NCBI GenBank assembly: GCA_002633005.1
Contig: NMRA01000655.1
Location: 141,246-168,371 of the forward strand
Length of the DNA stretch: 27,126 nt
From: Phoronis australis
Lineage: Eukaryota; Phoronida; Phoronidae
Direction: 5' to 3'
In this document: piece after piece, positions 8,994 to 19,159 of the stretch
Layout of the letters: each line of letters begins with the position of its first letter
Position numbering within the stretch: position 1 is the first letter of the stretch
Made by a program: the position numbers and the translations under genes
Notes under the pieces: generated by a model
Told to the model about the DNA's origin: nothing
Seen by the model: the letters and a program-made list of their open reading frames with translations, nothing else
Database searches by the model: none

Positions 8994-9815
8994 ATGGATA
9001 ATGTTGCTGATCAATGCGAAACCTCGGCTGAGTCTGGGAAACTCCTGACAGCTACAAAACCCCAATGGGAAATCGAGAAAAAGATAAGTTACCAAGCGTG
9101 CCTGGTTTTAGACGAGCTGAGGCAAAATGGCCAGTTGTGCGATGCAGTGCTGAAAGTGGATGGCGCCGAATTTCCCGTTCATCGCGCCATCATGAGTGCC
9201 TGTAGTCCGTACTTTCGCGCCTTATTCACAAACGGGATGTATGAGACAGCACAGAGTGAGGTATATATTCCAGGAGTTTCGGCGAATATGATGAAGGCCA
9301 TCATTGAATACGCTTACACGAGAGCCGTCACAATCACTTCAGAGAACGTCGAGGAACTTCTCCCAACTGCTGACCAGTTTCATGTGCTCGGTCTTATTAA
9401 AGAATGCTGCGACTTTCTGGGAACGCACCTCACTCCAGAAAACTGCATCGGAATTCGAAATTTTGCGCGCCAATATTTTTGTAAAAACTTAGTAGAAAAG
9501 GCTCATCTATTTGTTCTGCATCGCTTTCATGAGGTATCAGAAAAGAGCAACGAAATGTTGCAACTGTCTATCAGCGAAATATGTGAAGTAATGGGTTCAG
9601 ATGATTTAAATGTTAAAAATGAGGAAATCGTATTTGAAGCCATTGTGCGTTGGATTGAGCATGATCCCGGACCGAGGAGGCAACATGTTCTGAAACTGAT
9701 GAAGACAATTCGTCTAGGTCTTCTCAGTACGTCTTACTTCGTGGAGAAGGTGAAAGCACATCCTTTTATTAAGGATAACGAGGATTGTCGAAATCTCGTC
9801 ATTGAGACCCTAAAG
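8994..9815 (+). CDS. KLHL10: KLHL10-like, exon 1 (BTB and BACK)
   Basis: Encodes residues 1-274 in one uninterrupted exon and ends AAG|GTGCGT after Lys274. The frame stays open 30 codons into the intron (to 9905), but this read-through has no Kelch character, whereas splicing to 10051 restores the known linker (K then FLYDLDLSED). Confidence 0.95.
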
Positions 9816-11812
9816 GTGCGTAACATTTTGCAGAAATCAGTTATCACAAATCTATTTGAAAATAAACTAAAAAAGAAATCTTCATTAATTTACCCTCAGC
9901 AGTAGTTATTTCTTTCGGCAAATATGATGTCAATCACTGTGTATAGTCAAAATTTCATTTACAATATCGTAATCCATTGTTAGGTATGACGACTAAGCGC
10001 CAAATTTCAGATAACTTAACACAATTAAACATTAAAAACTTTAATTACAGTTTTTATACGATCTTGACTTGAGTGAGGACAGAGAAGTGGATCTCTCGAA
10101 CCCTCTCGCGCGACCGCGTGTTCCACATGAGATTCTGTTCGCTGTTGGTGGCTGGAGCGGTGGAAGTCCAACCAATGTCGTGGAAACCTACGACACCAGA
10201 GCTGACCGCTGGATTGTTTGCCCTGCAGTTGATACGGGTAACAGCAGTAAAACAATCGACCCGTAGTTCAGAAATACGCAAACTTGTCTCGCGTCCAGCC
10301 TCTGTCAGCATTACAGTCTGGTAAAGTAATCGAAAGCGAATTCAATAGGGTAGATTTTTTACCATACTAAGATCTGATTTGTAAATACATTTTGTCATTT
10401 CATATTGTCTGTGATTTCTGTCATTTTAATTATTTTCTGGGTCAAATACGTTTGACAATTGCAACGCAATAACTTAGCGTTGTTGCTTTTATGAGATACG
10501 ACGGTAGAAGCACGGAGTTCTGCTTCAGTGACATTGTGAGCACGCGATCACAACCCATTTGCATAATCTAGATGACGATTCAAACTACGCCAGTTGGGAC
10601 TGTAAGAGCATGCTTTTTGGGTTGAACTGCTGACCTCACCCTTTATTGACCAGTAATTAACCAGAAATCAAAATTGTTCACCAGACTTTTAATGCTAACG
10701 GAGACTGGAAGCGAGACAAAGCGAAAAACTCGCGGTTTCAGGAGTGCAAGTTTCGTGCGAGAAATTAGGATTGAGGTGAATAGGTCGTGTGTAAAATGAG
10801 CACTTCGAAATGTCACCGAATTTCAAGGTGCGATTTGTATTAAAAAGTAGATTCTTGGTCTCTCCCAATATAATAATATTTAGCTAAAGGTGGCGCTGCA
10901 TGTTGCATTTTAAAGTGGCGCAGAATGTAAGAAACAGACAGAATGATTCCATATTACTGAAATAGAAGTCAAAATGAGGCACCATGTCTTTTTATGATTT
11001 GTTTGTAAAGATTGGTGTCAAAGTATTTTCCTTTTAGTTTCAAATTTAAGAAAAACATCTGTCAACAGCTAGTCACTTCGTCGATTTTTCGCCCACTCAG
11101 CAAATCACGTCTCCTTATTTGGTATGGCAAGACATACATGTATCACATTTCCCTTATATGGAAAATTACTTTTGACCTTTGATAAAAACAAAACAACGGA
11201 ATTTTTAAGCAGCAGCCATTCGAACTTCTTTGAGCACATGTGCGCATTTGTACATGTTGTTCGGGGTGGACAATTTGTAAGTTGGATGGGGATGAAAGAG
11301 TTTTCATTTCGTCTTTGTTTCAAAAATAATGAATTGACGATTTTTTAAAGAAAAATCTTGCAATACGTAAAATCAATAAATCTCACGTTAGCACTCCAAA
11401 GAAGTAGATTCGACACAATCTGTTCAAGAGCTATTAAGTAACACAAATGTGTGTGTTCTATGATTTGGTGCAACTATGAAAATACCATTTGCAGTATCAC
11501 TTATGTACATCTAATTTCAAGATTTGCAGAATCTGCACATTTCATAGACTGTTCAAGTTTAAATATGAAGACTTCATTTTACAAAAACGGTGGTTTATGA
11601 TATCAAAAAACACCAAAACAAAATTGCCTCACAAAATTGGTGACATAAGTGATTAGATAAGCCTGCTGTAGCCCACGGTCTATTATTTTGCAAATGGTAT
11701 CCATTAGATGTTTACTGTACTCAATCGTCTTCGTCTTGGCTTCCAGGTCCACGAGCTTATCACGGGACTGCTGCAGTCGATCAACTGATCTATGTTATTG
11801 GTGGCTTTGACG
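8994..11812 (+). CDS. KLHL10: KLHL10-like BTB-BACK-Kelch protein (first three coding exons)
   Basis: Exons 8994-9815, 10051-10237 and 11747-11812 join with consistent phases (0, then 1) and consensus borders. The start is the first in-frame ATG after a TGA at 8946-8948. Exon 1 (274 residues) holds BTB (about 33-140: LCDAVLKVDG, VHRAIMSACSPYFRALF, IIEYAYTR) and BACK (about 145-250, with CIGI, NEEIVFEAIVRWI). Exon 2 gives NPLARPRVPHEILFAVGG, WSGGSPTN and DTRADRW; exon 3 gives GPRAYHGTAAVDQLIYVIGG. These blocks match vertebrate KLHL10 by recall. KLHL10 is a CUL3 ubiquitin-ligase substrate adaptor required in mammalian spermatids. The family has six Kelch repeats; only one and a start of the second are here, and the open donor at 11812/11813 points to missing exons. 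Another BTB-Kelch member is possible but less likely. Confidence 0.88.
10051..10237 (+). CDS. KLHL10: KLHL10-like, exon 2 (first Kelch repeat)
   Basis: Acceptor TTTAATTACAG ends at 10050, phase 0. The donor is ACG|G|GTAACA, with GT at 10238-10239, phase 1. It encodes the BACK-Kelch linker and blade 1, with the GGWSGGSPTN and YDTRADRW pair. Read past the donor, the frame hits TAG at about 10264, supporting the splice. Confidence 0.93.
10238..11746. other. KLHL10-like intron 2, about 1.5 kb
   Basis: No gene recognised. Short overlapping frames on both strands near 11105-11348 have no domain. Confidence 0.6.
11747..11812 (+). CDS. KLHL10: KLHL10-like, exon 3 (PRAYHG and start of blade 2)
   Basis: Acceptor TTGGCTTCCAG ends at 11746; the donor is GACG|GTATGT at 11812/11813, phase 1 on both sides. 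The 66 bases encode PRAYHGTAAVDQLIYVIGG and FD. It is too short to be noticed as an open frame and was found by phase and Kelch consensus. Confidence 0.9.
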
Positions 11813-13384
11813 GTATGTATAATCGCTATTGGTAAAATTCTCTATATTTGCATTCGTCTGCGTTCACTAGTGCACCACAGCTCCTACTAGAACATAACAA
11901 AAAACTAATAAACATCAGGATGAACAGATCGAGAGCTATGAGCCGAACTGCATGCCTCATGTGAACGCTAGCTGGCCTAATAGCCTACATCAAGATTTCA
12001 ACTCATTGGAGACTTGTTCATTCAATCTATGTTGCATTTTTAAATTCTGAGCTCCCAGCTCTGCTATCCTCACTTGAGGCAGAAGGCTTTCTGTCTGCAC
12101 ACCATAAACATGCCTGCTGTCCACCAGAGTGCGTCACTGTGTTGACTCAGAGAGCAGTTCATTAATCAACAACTGTAATGTACACATACACTCTAGACGG
12201 TTTCAACGGACAGTTTAAATAGATGCCCGTTCTGTGAAAGCGACACACTCGTGAAGACGTTTGATCAAACAAATCTTCGCCAGACATTGCACGCATTACA
12301 ATCGAAGCAAATAATCGAAATAGCTTTACTCGCGAGATTTTTTCGCCTGGAACGGCCCAAGTCCGAGTTTCCACTGGTCAGTGGGGTAACTGTTAGTGTT
12401 TGACCGGCAAATGAATGCACTATTCTCCACAAAACATAATCCCACTCGTCCAAATGCCAAGTCCTGGACAAAACACAACTGAATCAAAGTGGTTTCATTA
12501 CCGCGCATAACTTGGGGAGCTGTGACCACAATGACTTCGACATAGACAACCGGAACATTTACTATTCGCGCAGCACGGTACGAGTGCATTTCGAAATTTC
12601 ACGGGACGTGATTGGTCAGTTTTTGAGTTGGGTCTATGCTAAAGTTTGATGGTGACGGAATGTGGACTCGTTAAAGATAACGAAATGACAAATCCGTGCT
12701 GTATATTCACTGGCTTCGAATGAACACCCGGTGGCGGTCAAGATGCTTCTAGTAAAGAAGCAATTTAAGGTGCATTTGACTTGCTTAGGTAAAATATTGT
12801 GACTCCGAAATTTCGCGGGAACCTCAAGTCATCATCCGACTCATTACACAAAGTTATCTAATGATGCATCTCAAGTCACGTCAATTACTCTGGTAGCAGA
12901 TTTATGTTATCATTTGTAGATTAAAATTTCTTATCTACAATGACCATGTAGTCAGGTTATTTATACTGAGGTTGATGATAAAATCGAATATCTTCAAAAT
13001 ATAGATCCCCAACTTGTCAAGTTAAAGCAACGACTAATGACCGGAAGTGACAAAATTTGACACTGTTTAGAGTACAGAATACTTCAGTTATACATTACAT
13101 ATGGTATTGAACGGTAAGCATACACCAATCCCATCTGCAGAACTGTTCAATATGTAACCCACAATACACGTTTAAAGAAAACACCGCTTGACTGAAAGCA
13201 CTCATAAAACGAATTAAAGGAGAATGCCACTCGATTTAATTAGTCTTTTACCGTCTTAATCGATCTATATCCACATCGCCTCTTATACATGTATGATCGA
13301 CCTCACCTTGCCGAGAGGTGTCGCGTTAAGCTGTGAGGAAGGTGAGGAACGACGCAGCGACGTCAGTGGTTCGTCTGCATAGTG
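11813..13384. other. Repeat-poor stretch after the last Kelch exon
   Basis: No Kelch continuation, domain or repeat is recognised here. Minus-strand frames at 12162-12589 overlap each other and look like chance. Confidence 0.5.
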
Positions 13385-13720
13385 AATGCCGCTATATTTC
13401 GGTGCATCGTTCCTGCTTGTCCGACCTATGAAGCTGCGAAGAAAGCGGGTATATCGTTTTTTCGACTTCCTCGAAAGCCCGAAATGCTTAGGAAGGCTCG
13501 CGGTAGTGAAGAATGAAAGATGACGCTGTTAATAGCAAGTATGACTCCGTGAAACATCTCCGTGTCAGACTCTGTGGCCAGCATTTCGTCGACAGTGCTT
13601 CTCTGACGAATTCCGGCTTACCAAAGAACTATCCATTTGTTCCGTTGCCAGTGCGTGTTCACAGCGCCTCTCTAGTATTTTTTGATCAGAGTATTCCGAT
13701 TCGAACTGATAGCCTGTGAA
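13385..13720 (+). pseudogene. THAP zinc-finger domain remnant, frameshifted
   Basis: From about 13400 one frame reads CIVPACPTYEAAKKAG, then ISFFRLPRKPEMLRKA, and stops at TGA 13514-13516. From ATG 13513 a shifted frame continues with HLRVRLCGQHFVDSASL and YPFVPLPVR. Together they give the C-x4-C ... C-x2-H zinc ligands, the central FFRLP and the HF of a THAP DNA-binding domain (about 90 residues), as found in P-element-type and hAT-type transposases and their domesticated relatives. The frameshift shows that it is broken unless a splice bridges it. The remaining 80 or so bases are not recognised. Confidence 0.65.
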
Positions 13721-14753
13721 ACCTAAAGATTCGACCCGTGAAGTCTTCGTCGCATGAGCTCTTGACTAAGTCGGGATTGGCGCCGAGCAAGTTGCCATGT
13801 CTGCGTTCTGTTTCAAAATGAATTATTCTCATCCTAACAAATCCTTATATAAAACTGATACAAAGTCTGTCTCATTAGATACAATTTGTAATGCCTTTGC
13901 AGTATTCGTGAGTGCGAATGTTGACAAGCCAGCATCGAATAAACCACTGCGTTACCGGCTTTTGATACTGGCAATAAAGGTAATTGATAATTGACCGGGC
14001 ACCGAGGCCGTGTGAGCGCATGCTAATTCAGTGTTTGCTGACAGAAAGCTGTTGTGGAATTACTCGACTCGATTTTGTATGCTATGGTCACATGTTATAG
14101 GGGAATCTTTATTTAGAAATACAAATACATTATTCATTTCATTGTTACTGTACAACCTGTGCCCTCACGATCTGTGGATCTGTGGAAGGGGAACCTGACT
14201 TCGCGGCCCCCGACAAGTAAGTATATTTTCAGTTTCGTGGCTAATTCACATAAATAATTACGTGCACGTTATTTCTTTGGCTCACAATTATAGTCTTTTC
14301 GTGACTGGAGGTTTAATTTCCAACTCAAGCGTGTTTATGTTCGTGCCAGTCCCGGCGGCCGCGACGGGCCTGATCGGGTTTCGAGCCACTGGCCGGGATA
14401 ACGAGCGTTTTGTGGCTTTAGAACTCAAAAAATCACAAGTCTAAGTAACACAGTTCTAAGTTCTCCTGTCTGCAATTCACAGAAGAGTACTTCGAATTTA
14501 TCTCCGAACAGACCCCAAACTCCTGCTACGGACCTTTGTAAATTGGCCTGCCGAACTTTATATGCTACGGTGTGTCCAAATACCAATAAATCCGTAACAG
14601 CAAATAAAACAACACGTTTTTATGAGAACTCAGTGTATTTTTAAGGGTTTTACATTGAAGTTTGATCATTTATTGGTGTTAAACGATGAATTCAAGCGAT
14701 AAGCTGACACCAGTACCCCGTGTTGTGAACTGCTGAACAGACTACGTGTGAAA

Positions 14754-14769
14754 CCAATGACGTCATTGG
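14754..14769. promoter_or_regulatory. 16-bp palindrome CCAAT-CRE-ATTGG
   Basis: CCAATGACGTCATTGG is perfectly self-complementary and combines a CRE (TGACGTCA) with CCAAT motifs on both strands. No gene start is recognised nearby, so function is unknown. Confidence 0.35.
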
Positions 14770-14896
14770 ATAATTCCAACACCTCCGTCTGCCGTCAGGT
14801 GCCAGGTAACGCAACCGAACGTGCCGTTATGGAGTAGAACTACTCGATCTAAATTGATGCAAAATAGGTTGTTTTTGGGTGGCATTCTGCTTTAAA

Positions 14897-14978
14897 GATG
14901 CCATGTCTCATTAAAACCATGAATATTCAAATTTGTATCAAGCATTTGCACATTCACGATTTAATGAGACATAGCATC
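14897..14978. repeat. Inverted repeat / hairpin, 19-bp arms
   Basis: GATGCCATGTCTCATTAAA (14897-14915) pairs with TTTAATGAGACATAGCATC (14960-14978) at 18 of 19 positions, around a 44-base loop. It could be a small MITE or a transcribed hairpin. Confidence 0.6.
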
Positions 14979-15276
14979 TGTAACAGTAACGTTTTTAAAC
15001 GTGTCAAAACGCGTCCGTTGTCGACCGCTGTCATGGTCAATTGAGGTGAAACCATATAAAAACATCTATATTACAACCCTGCAACATTGTTGTATCATGA
15101 ACTACTATCAATCTAAATGACTACAGATAAAACAAATGGCTAGTTAGTTAACATCTTCACTTGTTCGCTACAGTCAGCTAAAAATGGAACAGTTACACGA
15201 TGTACTTCCAACACTCTACAAATCAAAGAATGATAACCGACCGATGTCAGAAACCTGTAGGGTAGTTTTACATCAA

Positions 15277-15716
15277 TGTCAATTAAAACACATGCCCAGT
15301 CTTATAATGTCAATTAAAACATGCCCAGTCTTATAATGTCAATTAAAACACATGCCCAGTCTTATAATGTCAATTAAAACACATGCCCAGTCTTATAATG
15401 TCAATTAAAACACATGCCCAGTCTTATAATGTCAATTAAAACACATGCCCAGTCTTATAATGTCAATTAAAACACATGCCCAGTCTTATAATGTCAATTA
15501 AAACACATGCCCAGTCTTATAATGTCAATTAAAACACATGCCCAGTCTTATAATGTCAATTAAAACACATGCCCATCTTATAATGTCAATTAAAACACAT
15601 GCCCAGTCTTATAATGTCAATTAAAACACATGCCCAGTCTTATAATGTCAATTAAAACACATGCCCAGTCTTATAATGTCAATTAAAACACATGACCAGT
15701 CTTATAATGTCAATAA
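15277..15716. repeat. 31-bp minisatellite, 14 units
   Basis: Fourteen nearly identical 31-bp units plus a partial one. Each begins TGTCAATTAAAACACATG and ends CCCAGTCTTATAA. Variants are a 2-base loss in unit 2, a single-base loss in one middle unit, and one C-to-A change in the last full unit (CATGACCAG). Units are directly adjacent with no spacers. Confidence 0.97.
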
Positions 15717-17261
15717 CACTCACTGTCGTAAAATGGAAATTCTACCTGAGAAACAAATGAAATAAACTGACGCAGAGTGTGGTGTATAACTTTCAGGTTC
15801 ACCATATGGTACACGAGAGTTTACGAGAAACTACGAGTACGCGGCTTCAAAGGGTTCTTAAACAAGTATATTTCCGTGCTTAAAGTTACAGAGTTGCTTG
15901 TTCAACGCGTGCTACTGGTTATCCAACGTGTACTTTTAATCAGTTCATATAGTGTAATCATGCCCGTGTTCTCAAATCTAAAAATGGCGAAAGATTTTTA
16001 CATACGTGCAAGGCCTGTTTCGAAGATTGTTCAAGTGAGCACGTAAACGGTGTACCTTTGTAACTCACTGTAAACTAGGACACAACGAATAACTGATTCA
16101 GCACTTTAATTAAAGGACTATTATCCGAGTTTTAGCTAAGTAAAAAACTCTTAACGCCGTTTTTGCATGGCTTAAAGTTCAGGAAGTTATTAACTTTCAA
16201 CACGTGGAAAAATTGCCAAAACACACTTTTAATACTGCGAACGAATGAAACTTTTAAAACGGTTAAAACGGATTGACATTAAGTCAGTGGCGAATCTACG
16301 GGGGGGGGTTCAGGGTGTTTAACCCCCCCCCCCTTGGGCCAGGACCCAAAAATAAAAAAACAACAAAAAATGTCTCCTGCAAAACAAAAACGACACCGCC
16401 AGCGTGTGTAAACCCCAAGTAAACCAACTTGGAAAAAATTGAGCATTGCGAATTCCTGTTATGAAAATCAACGCATTTCGAGTCTTCGTGGCTCATCGGC
16501 AAAACGCGCGGAGATCAATTGTGCGCGCGCTTCCGTCGACACTTCTGAAGTAGCCAAGCATTTTAGATGGATCCACCGCTGAAAGAGCAGCTCTATATAG
16601 CCGATTTCTTTAGGTAACTAGCTTCTTTACTCTAAGCTATGTTTTGATTTAATCAGGGGAAATACTGCGGTACCACAACCCTAATATTCAGGCGAATTGA
16701 CGTGCAACGTTTTTACCTCATCTGTCATGCCGTGTCATTCCATTATACCCCATACGTTTGTAACTCGAATTTGACTGGTGTATAGTAAAGTTGTCTTGCG
16801 CAATATCATACAGTGTACATGTACATGTAATATTTCTGAAAAGAACGCGTTTTCCGAAGAATTGCTATTGTCGCGGGCACCGTGGTCTGATCGCGAGTTC
16901 GTTTGAAGATGCACTCTAACAAGTTATGTCTATACAAAGAATGACCAAGGGAGCACTCACATTGACAAAGTGACCGCATTCGCGAACAGTGTACAGTACC
17001 AGAAATTGCGGGAGGCTGTATTTTCACAGCAAGTCTTGCGGGATTCGTGTGATGTTCAATAGGCCTCATAAGGATCTCTAGTTCCGACCTCAACACCTAC
17101 CGTCTTTCTACCTGCAATAAGCACAAATGCCGTCTTCTATACTGGGAATTTCAGCAGAAAGGCCCACCCGATGAAACGCCCATGCCCATGGGCATTTATT
17201 TGATATTAGTAGGGCTACATGGGGTTTCAAGCGTTCAGACATTGGGACGTTTATTCCGAAA

Positions 17262-17963
17262 ATGGCAAGTGATGCAAATAGGTCCTGGGATACATCGTCT
17301 AGGTTTGAAGTAGCTCATGATGAACGGATCAAATTTAGTTGCGCATGAAAGTCTTTTGAATGGACTTGGCAACCTCAAGGGTCTTAGTGTCAACTGAGCT
17401 GCGAAACGAGATGCTGACATTGTAGAGACTTACAAGCTCATTGACACAGCAGTTGACGAAGTGCAAGCGTTGGGAACAAACATCGAAGATGTCTGGGCAG
17501 AATGGTTCCAAGACAAGCAAATCATTGGATCCGATATACAGATTCTTCGGCAGTCCAGACAACAGCAGGATAGGACTAACGTTCCTGGAGAGACACCCAC
17601 GTAATAAATTATAATTCTACACAGTTTGTACATAACGTCGGTTTTTTATGCTTGTGTACAATGAAAACGAAATAGAAATTATTTTTGGTCATGCCAAATT
17701 TACCCAGTACAGCAGAGGGTCTACGAGCGCACAGAAACTGATTCTGGTTTGTATTTCCACTTGGCTCTATCTGCTTCATATCCAAAATCTATTTCACGTA
17801 GTGCGTACTTAAATTTGTACTCAATACTTGTTTCTTCCAGTGAGTACTACAGAACGGTGCGAAAACCCTTCCTAGACAACCTCTCGCAGCAGTTGACGAC
17901 CAGATGTATAAAATACACGTACACCTGTATGAGCAACCACTGGGCATTAAAAAATGTCTAGAG
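17262..17963 (+). pseudogene. hAT transposase remnant (ZMYM1/THAP12-like), two exons
   Basis: From ATG 17262 one frame reads RFEVAHDERIKFSCA and stops at 17346. A shifted frame starting at 17344 continues with HESLLNGLGNLKGLSVN, an in-frame TGA at 17395, then KRDADIVETYKLIDTAVDEV, EDVWAEWFQDKQ and RTNVPGETPT up to a donor at 17600/17601. An acceptor (TTGTTTCTTCCAG) ends at 17840 and the peptide resumes EYYRTVRKPFLDNLSQQL. The block NVP..TP.EYYR....PFLDxL is typical of hAT transposases of the kind related to ZMYM1 and THAP12 proteins. One frameshift and one internal stop make it non-functional. Upstream zinc-finger, catalytic and C-terminal dimerisation parts are not recognisable. Confidence 0.75.
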
Positions 17964-17999
17964 AGAAGTTTTCAATTCAAAATTTTTTGCATAGTACGC

Positions 18000-18300
18000 T
18001 TTAGGTCTCGCGACGGACCAGACCAGCTTGATTTGTGTAGATATTGAGTTTCAGTGTACTTGTGGTCCCTCGGCGAACTAGTCTTATGTTTTTTTACCAA
18101 AGTGTGCCTTGTAAAACTATTTATCTCAGCCAGTACTGTTTAGTCCCGCGAACAGATCAACTATTTTTATAGGGATAATAAGCACAGGTGTACATGTACT
18201 TTTGGTCTCGTGCTGGACCAGGCCACCCTTTTTGTGTACTCTCAGTGTACATCTGGTCCCTCTGCGAAATGGTCCTGTATATCTTTTCACCACGATGTAC
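18000..18300. repeat. Diverged direct duplication inside the hAT element
   Basis: About 105 bases at 18000-18108 (TTTAGGTCTCGCGACGGACC onward) recur at 18199-18295 (TTTTGGTCTCGTGCTGGACC onward). Both share GGTCTCG..GGACCAG.CCA, CAGTGTAC and TGGTCCCTC.GCGAA blocks in the same order. The offset is about 199 bases. Confidence 0.7.
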
Positions 18301-19159
18301 AGAATGTTTTGGTTTCGTGAAACTGTTTTCAGATGATTTGTTTCCTGATACATTTGACGTTTTTCAATTGTTGTCAACGTGATTCAGCTTAATAAAGTGA
18401 TACTTAATTGTTTATTATCGCTTTTAGTAATAGACTATGATATGAGCTAAGAGCACCATCGTTCGCCAGTTTTTCTCGTAACGAGAAAGAACACACGTTT
18501 ATTTCCGGACTAAGAGTACAGGTCTTCGTTCTTAAACAACTTGAGGCTGCTGTTATGCGATCATCTGATATTCAAGTTTTTACGCCGCGTCGGTGCTCCT
18601 TATGCTCTTGAATATTTGGTAGTTGTCTAAACCCTACACACACACACCACACTTTTTCATATACGGCTTTTCGTATGCTAAAAAGGTGTGTATAAGCAGA
18701 TATTCCAACAAAAATTTTTGCTGGTGGCGTGACTCGTACCCAGATGTGCACAAATATGGTTTCACGAAACTTATGTGCCACGTTCATGTGACGAAATCGA
18801 GAAGGGTTTTAAATTATCTTAAGAAAAATTCAAGAGACATGTTAATTGCCAGAAACTTACCAGGATGCACGGAAATTTCACTATTTGGCTACAAAAACAA
18901 AAAAATTGTCTAACACGGGAGGGGGGTTCCCCCCTCACCCTTACTGAAAACGTAGATCCGCCACTGATTAAGCAACTGTGCATGATAAATAAGAGGAGAA
19001 AGAAAATTGTTTTAGAACCAATTCAGCACGTTGAATAACTAATTCAGCGAGCGTGTTGATTAAGCAATGTTCAGTGTGCGTTAGGCAAAAACGCGCGTTG
19101 AATAAGCACATTTCAACGCGCAAAAAGACACTCGTTTAAGAACCCTTTGGAGCTTCATA

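Larger units (their letters stand above)
13721..15276. other. No gene seen; small palindromes
   Basis: No recognisable coding sequence. A frame at 13797-13994 follows the THAP remnant and ends near a donor-like AAAG|GTAATT, but has no known domain. The interval holds a 16-base palindrome (14754-14769) and a hairpin (14897-14978), both listed separately. Confidence 0.5.
16285..18966 (+). mobile_element. hAT-type DNA transposon, decayed (2.7 kb)
   Basis: The ends are CAGTGGCGAATCTACG (16285-16300) and the inverted CGTAGATCCGCCACTG (18951-18966), matching at 15 of 16 bases. ATTAAGT (16278-16284) and ATTAAGC (18967-18973) look like a target duplication, 6 of 7 identical; hAT elements usually make 8 bp, so one base may be lost. 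G and C runs follow both ends. The interior holds a broken hAT transposase on the plus strand. Confidence 0.75.
15840..19157. mobile_element. Inverted-repeat element, copy 2, split by a hAT insertion
   Basis: The left end (15840-15875, CAAAGGGTTCTTAAAC core) and right end (19117-19157, GTTTAAGAACCCTTTGGAG core, ending CTTCA) are inverted copies of the ends of the 5670-6025 element. TA lies outside both (15838-15839 and 19158-19159). Removing the hAT element leaves about 630 bp. The right interior again carries TTGAATAAGCA and TTGATTAAGCA motifs, as in copy 1. Confidence 0.65.

Noticed and set aside
12190-12220. GACGGTTTCAACGGACAG reading DGFNGQ, like a Kelch blade of KLHL10
   Set aside because: The preceding Gly codon is missing, a stop follows within three codons, and no splice borders fit.
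15277-15716. Regular 31-bp repeats resembling a CRISPR array
   Set aside because: Units are directly adjacent with no spacers, there are no cas genes, and the window is animal DNA.
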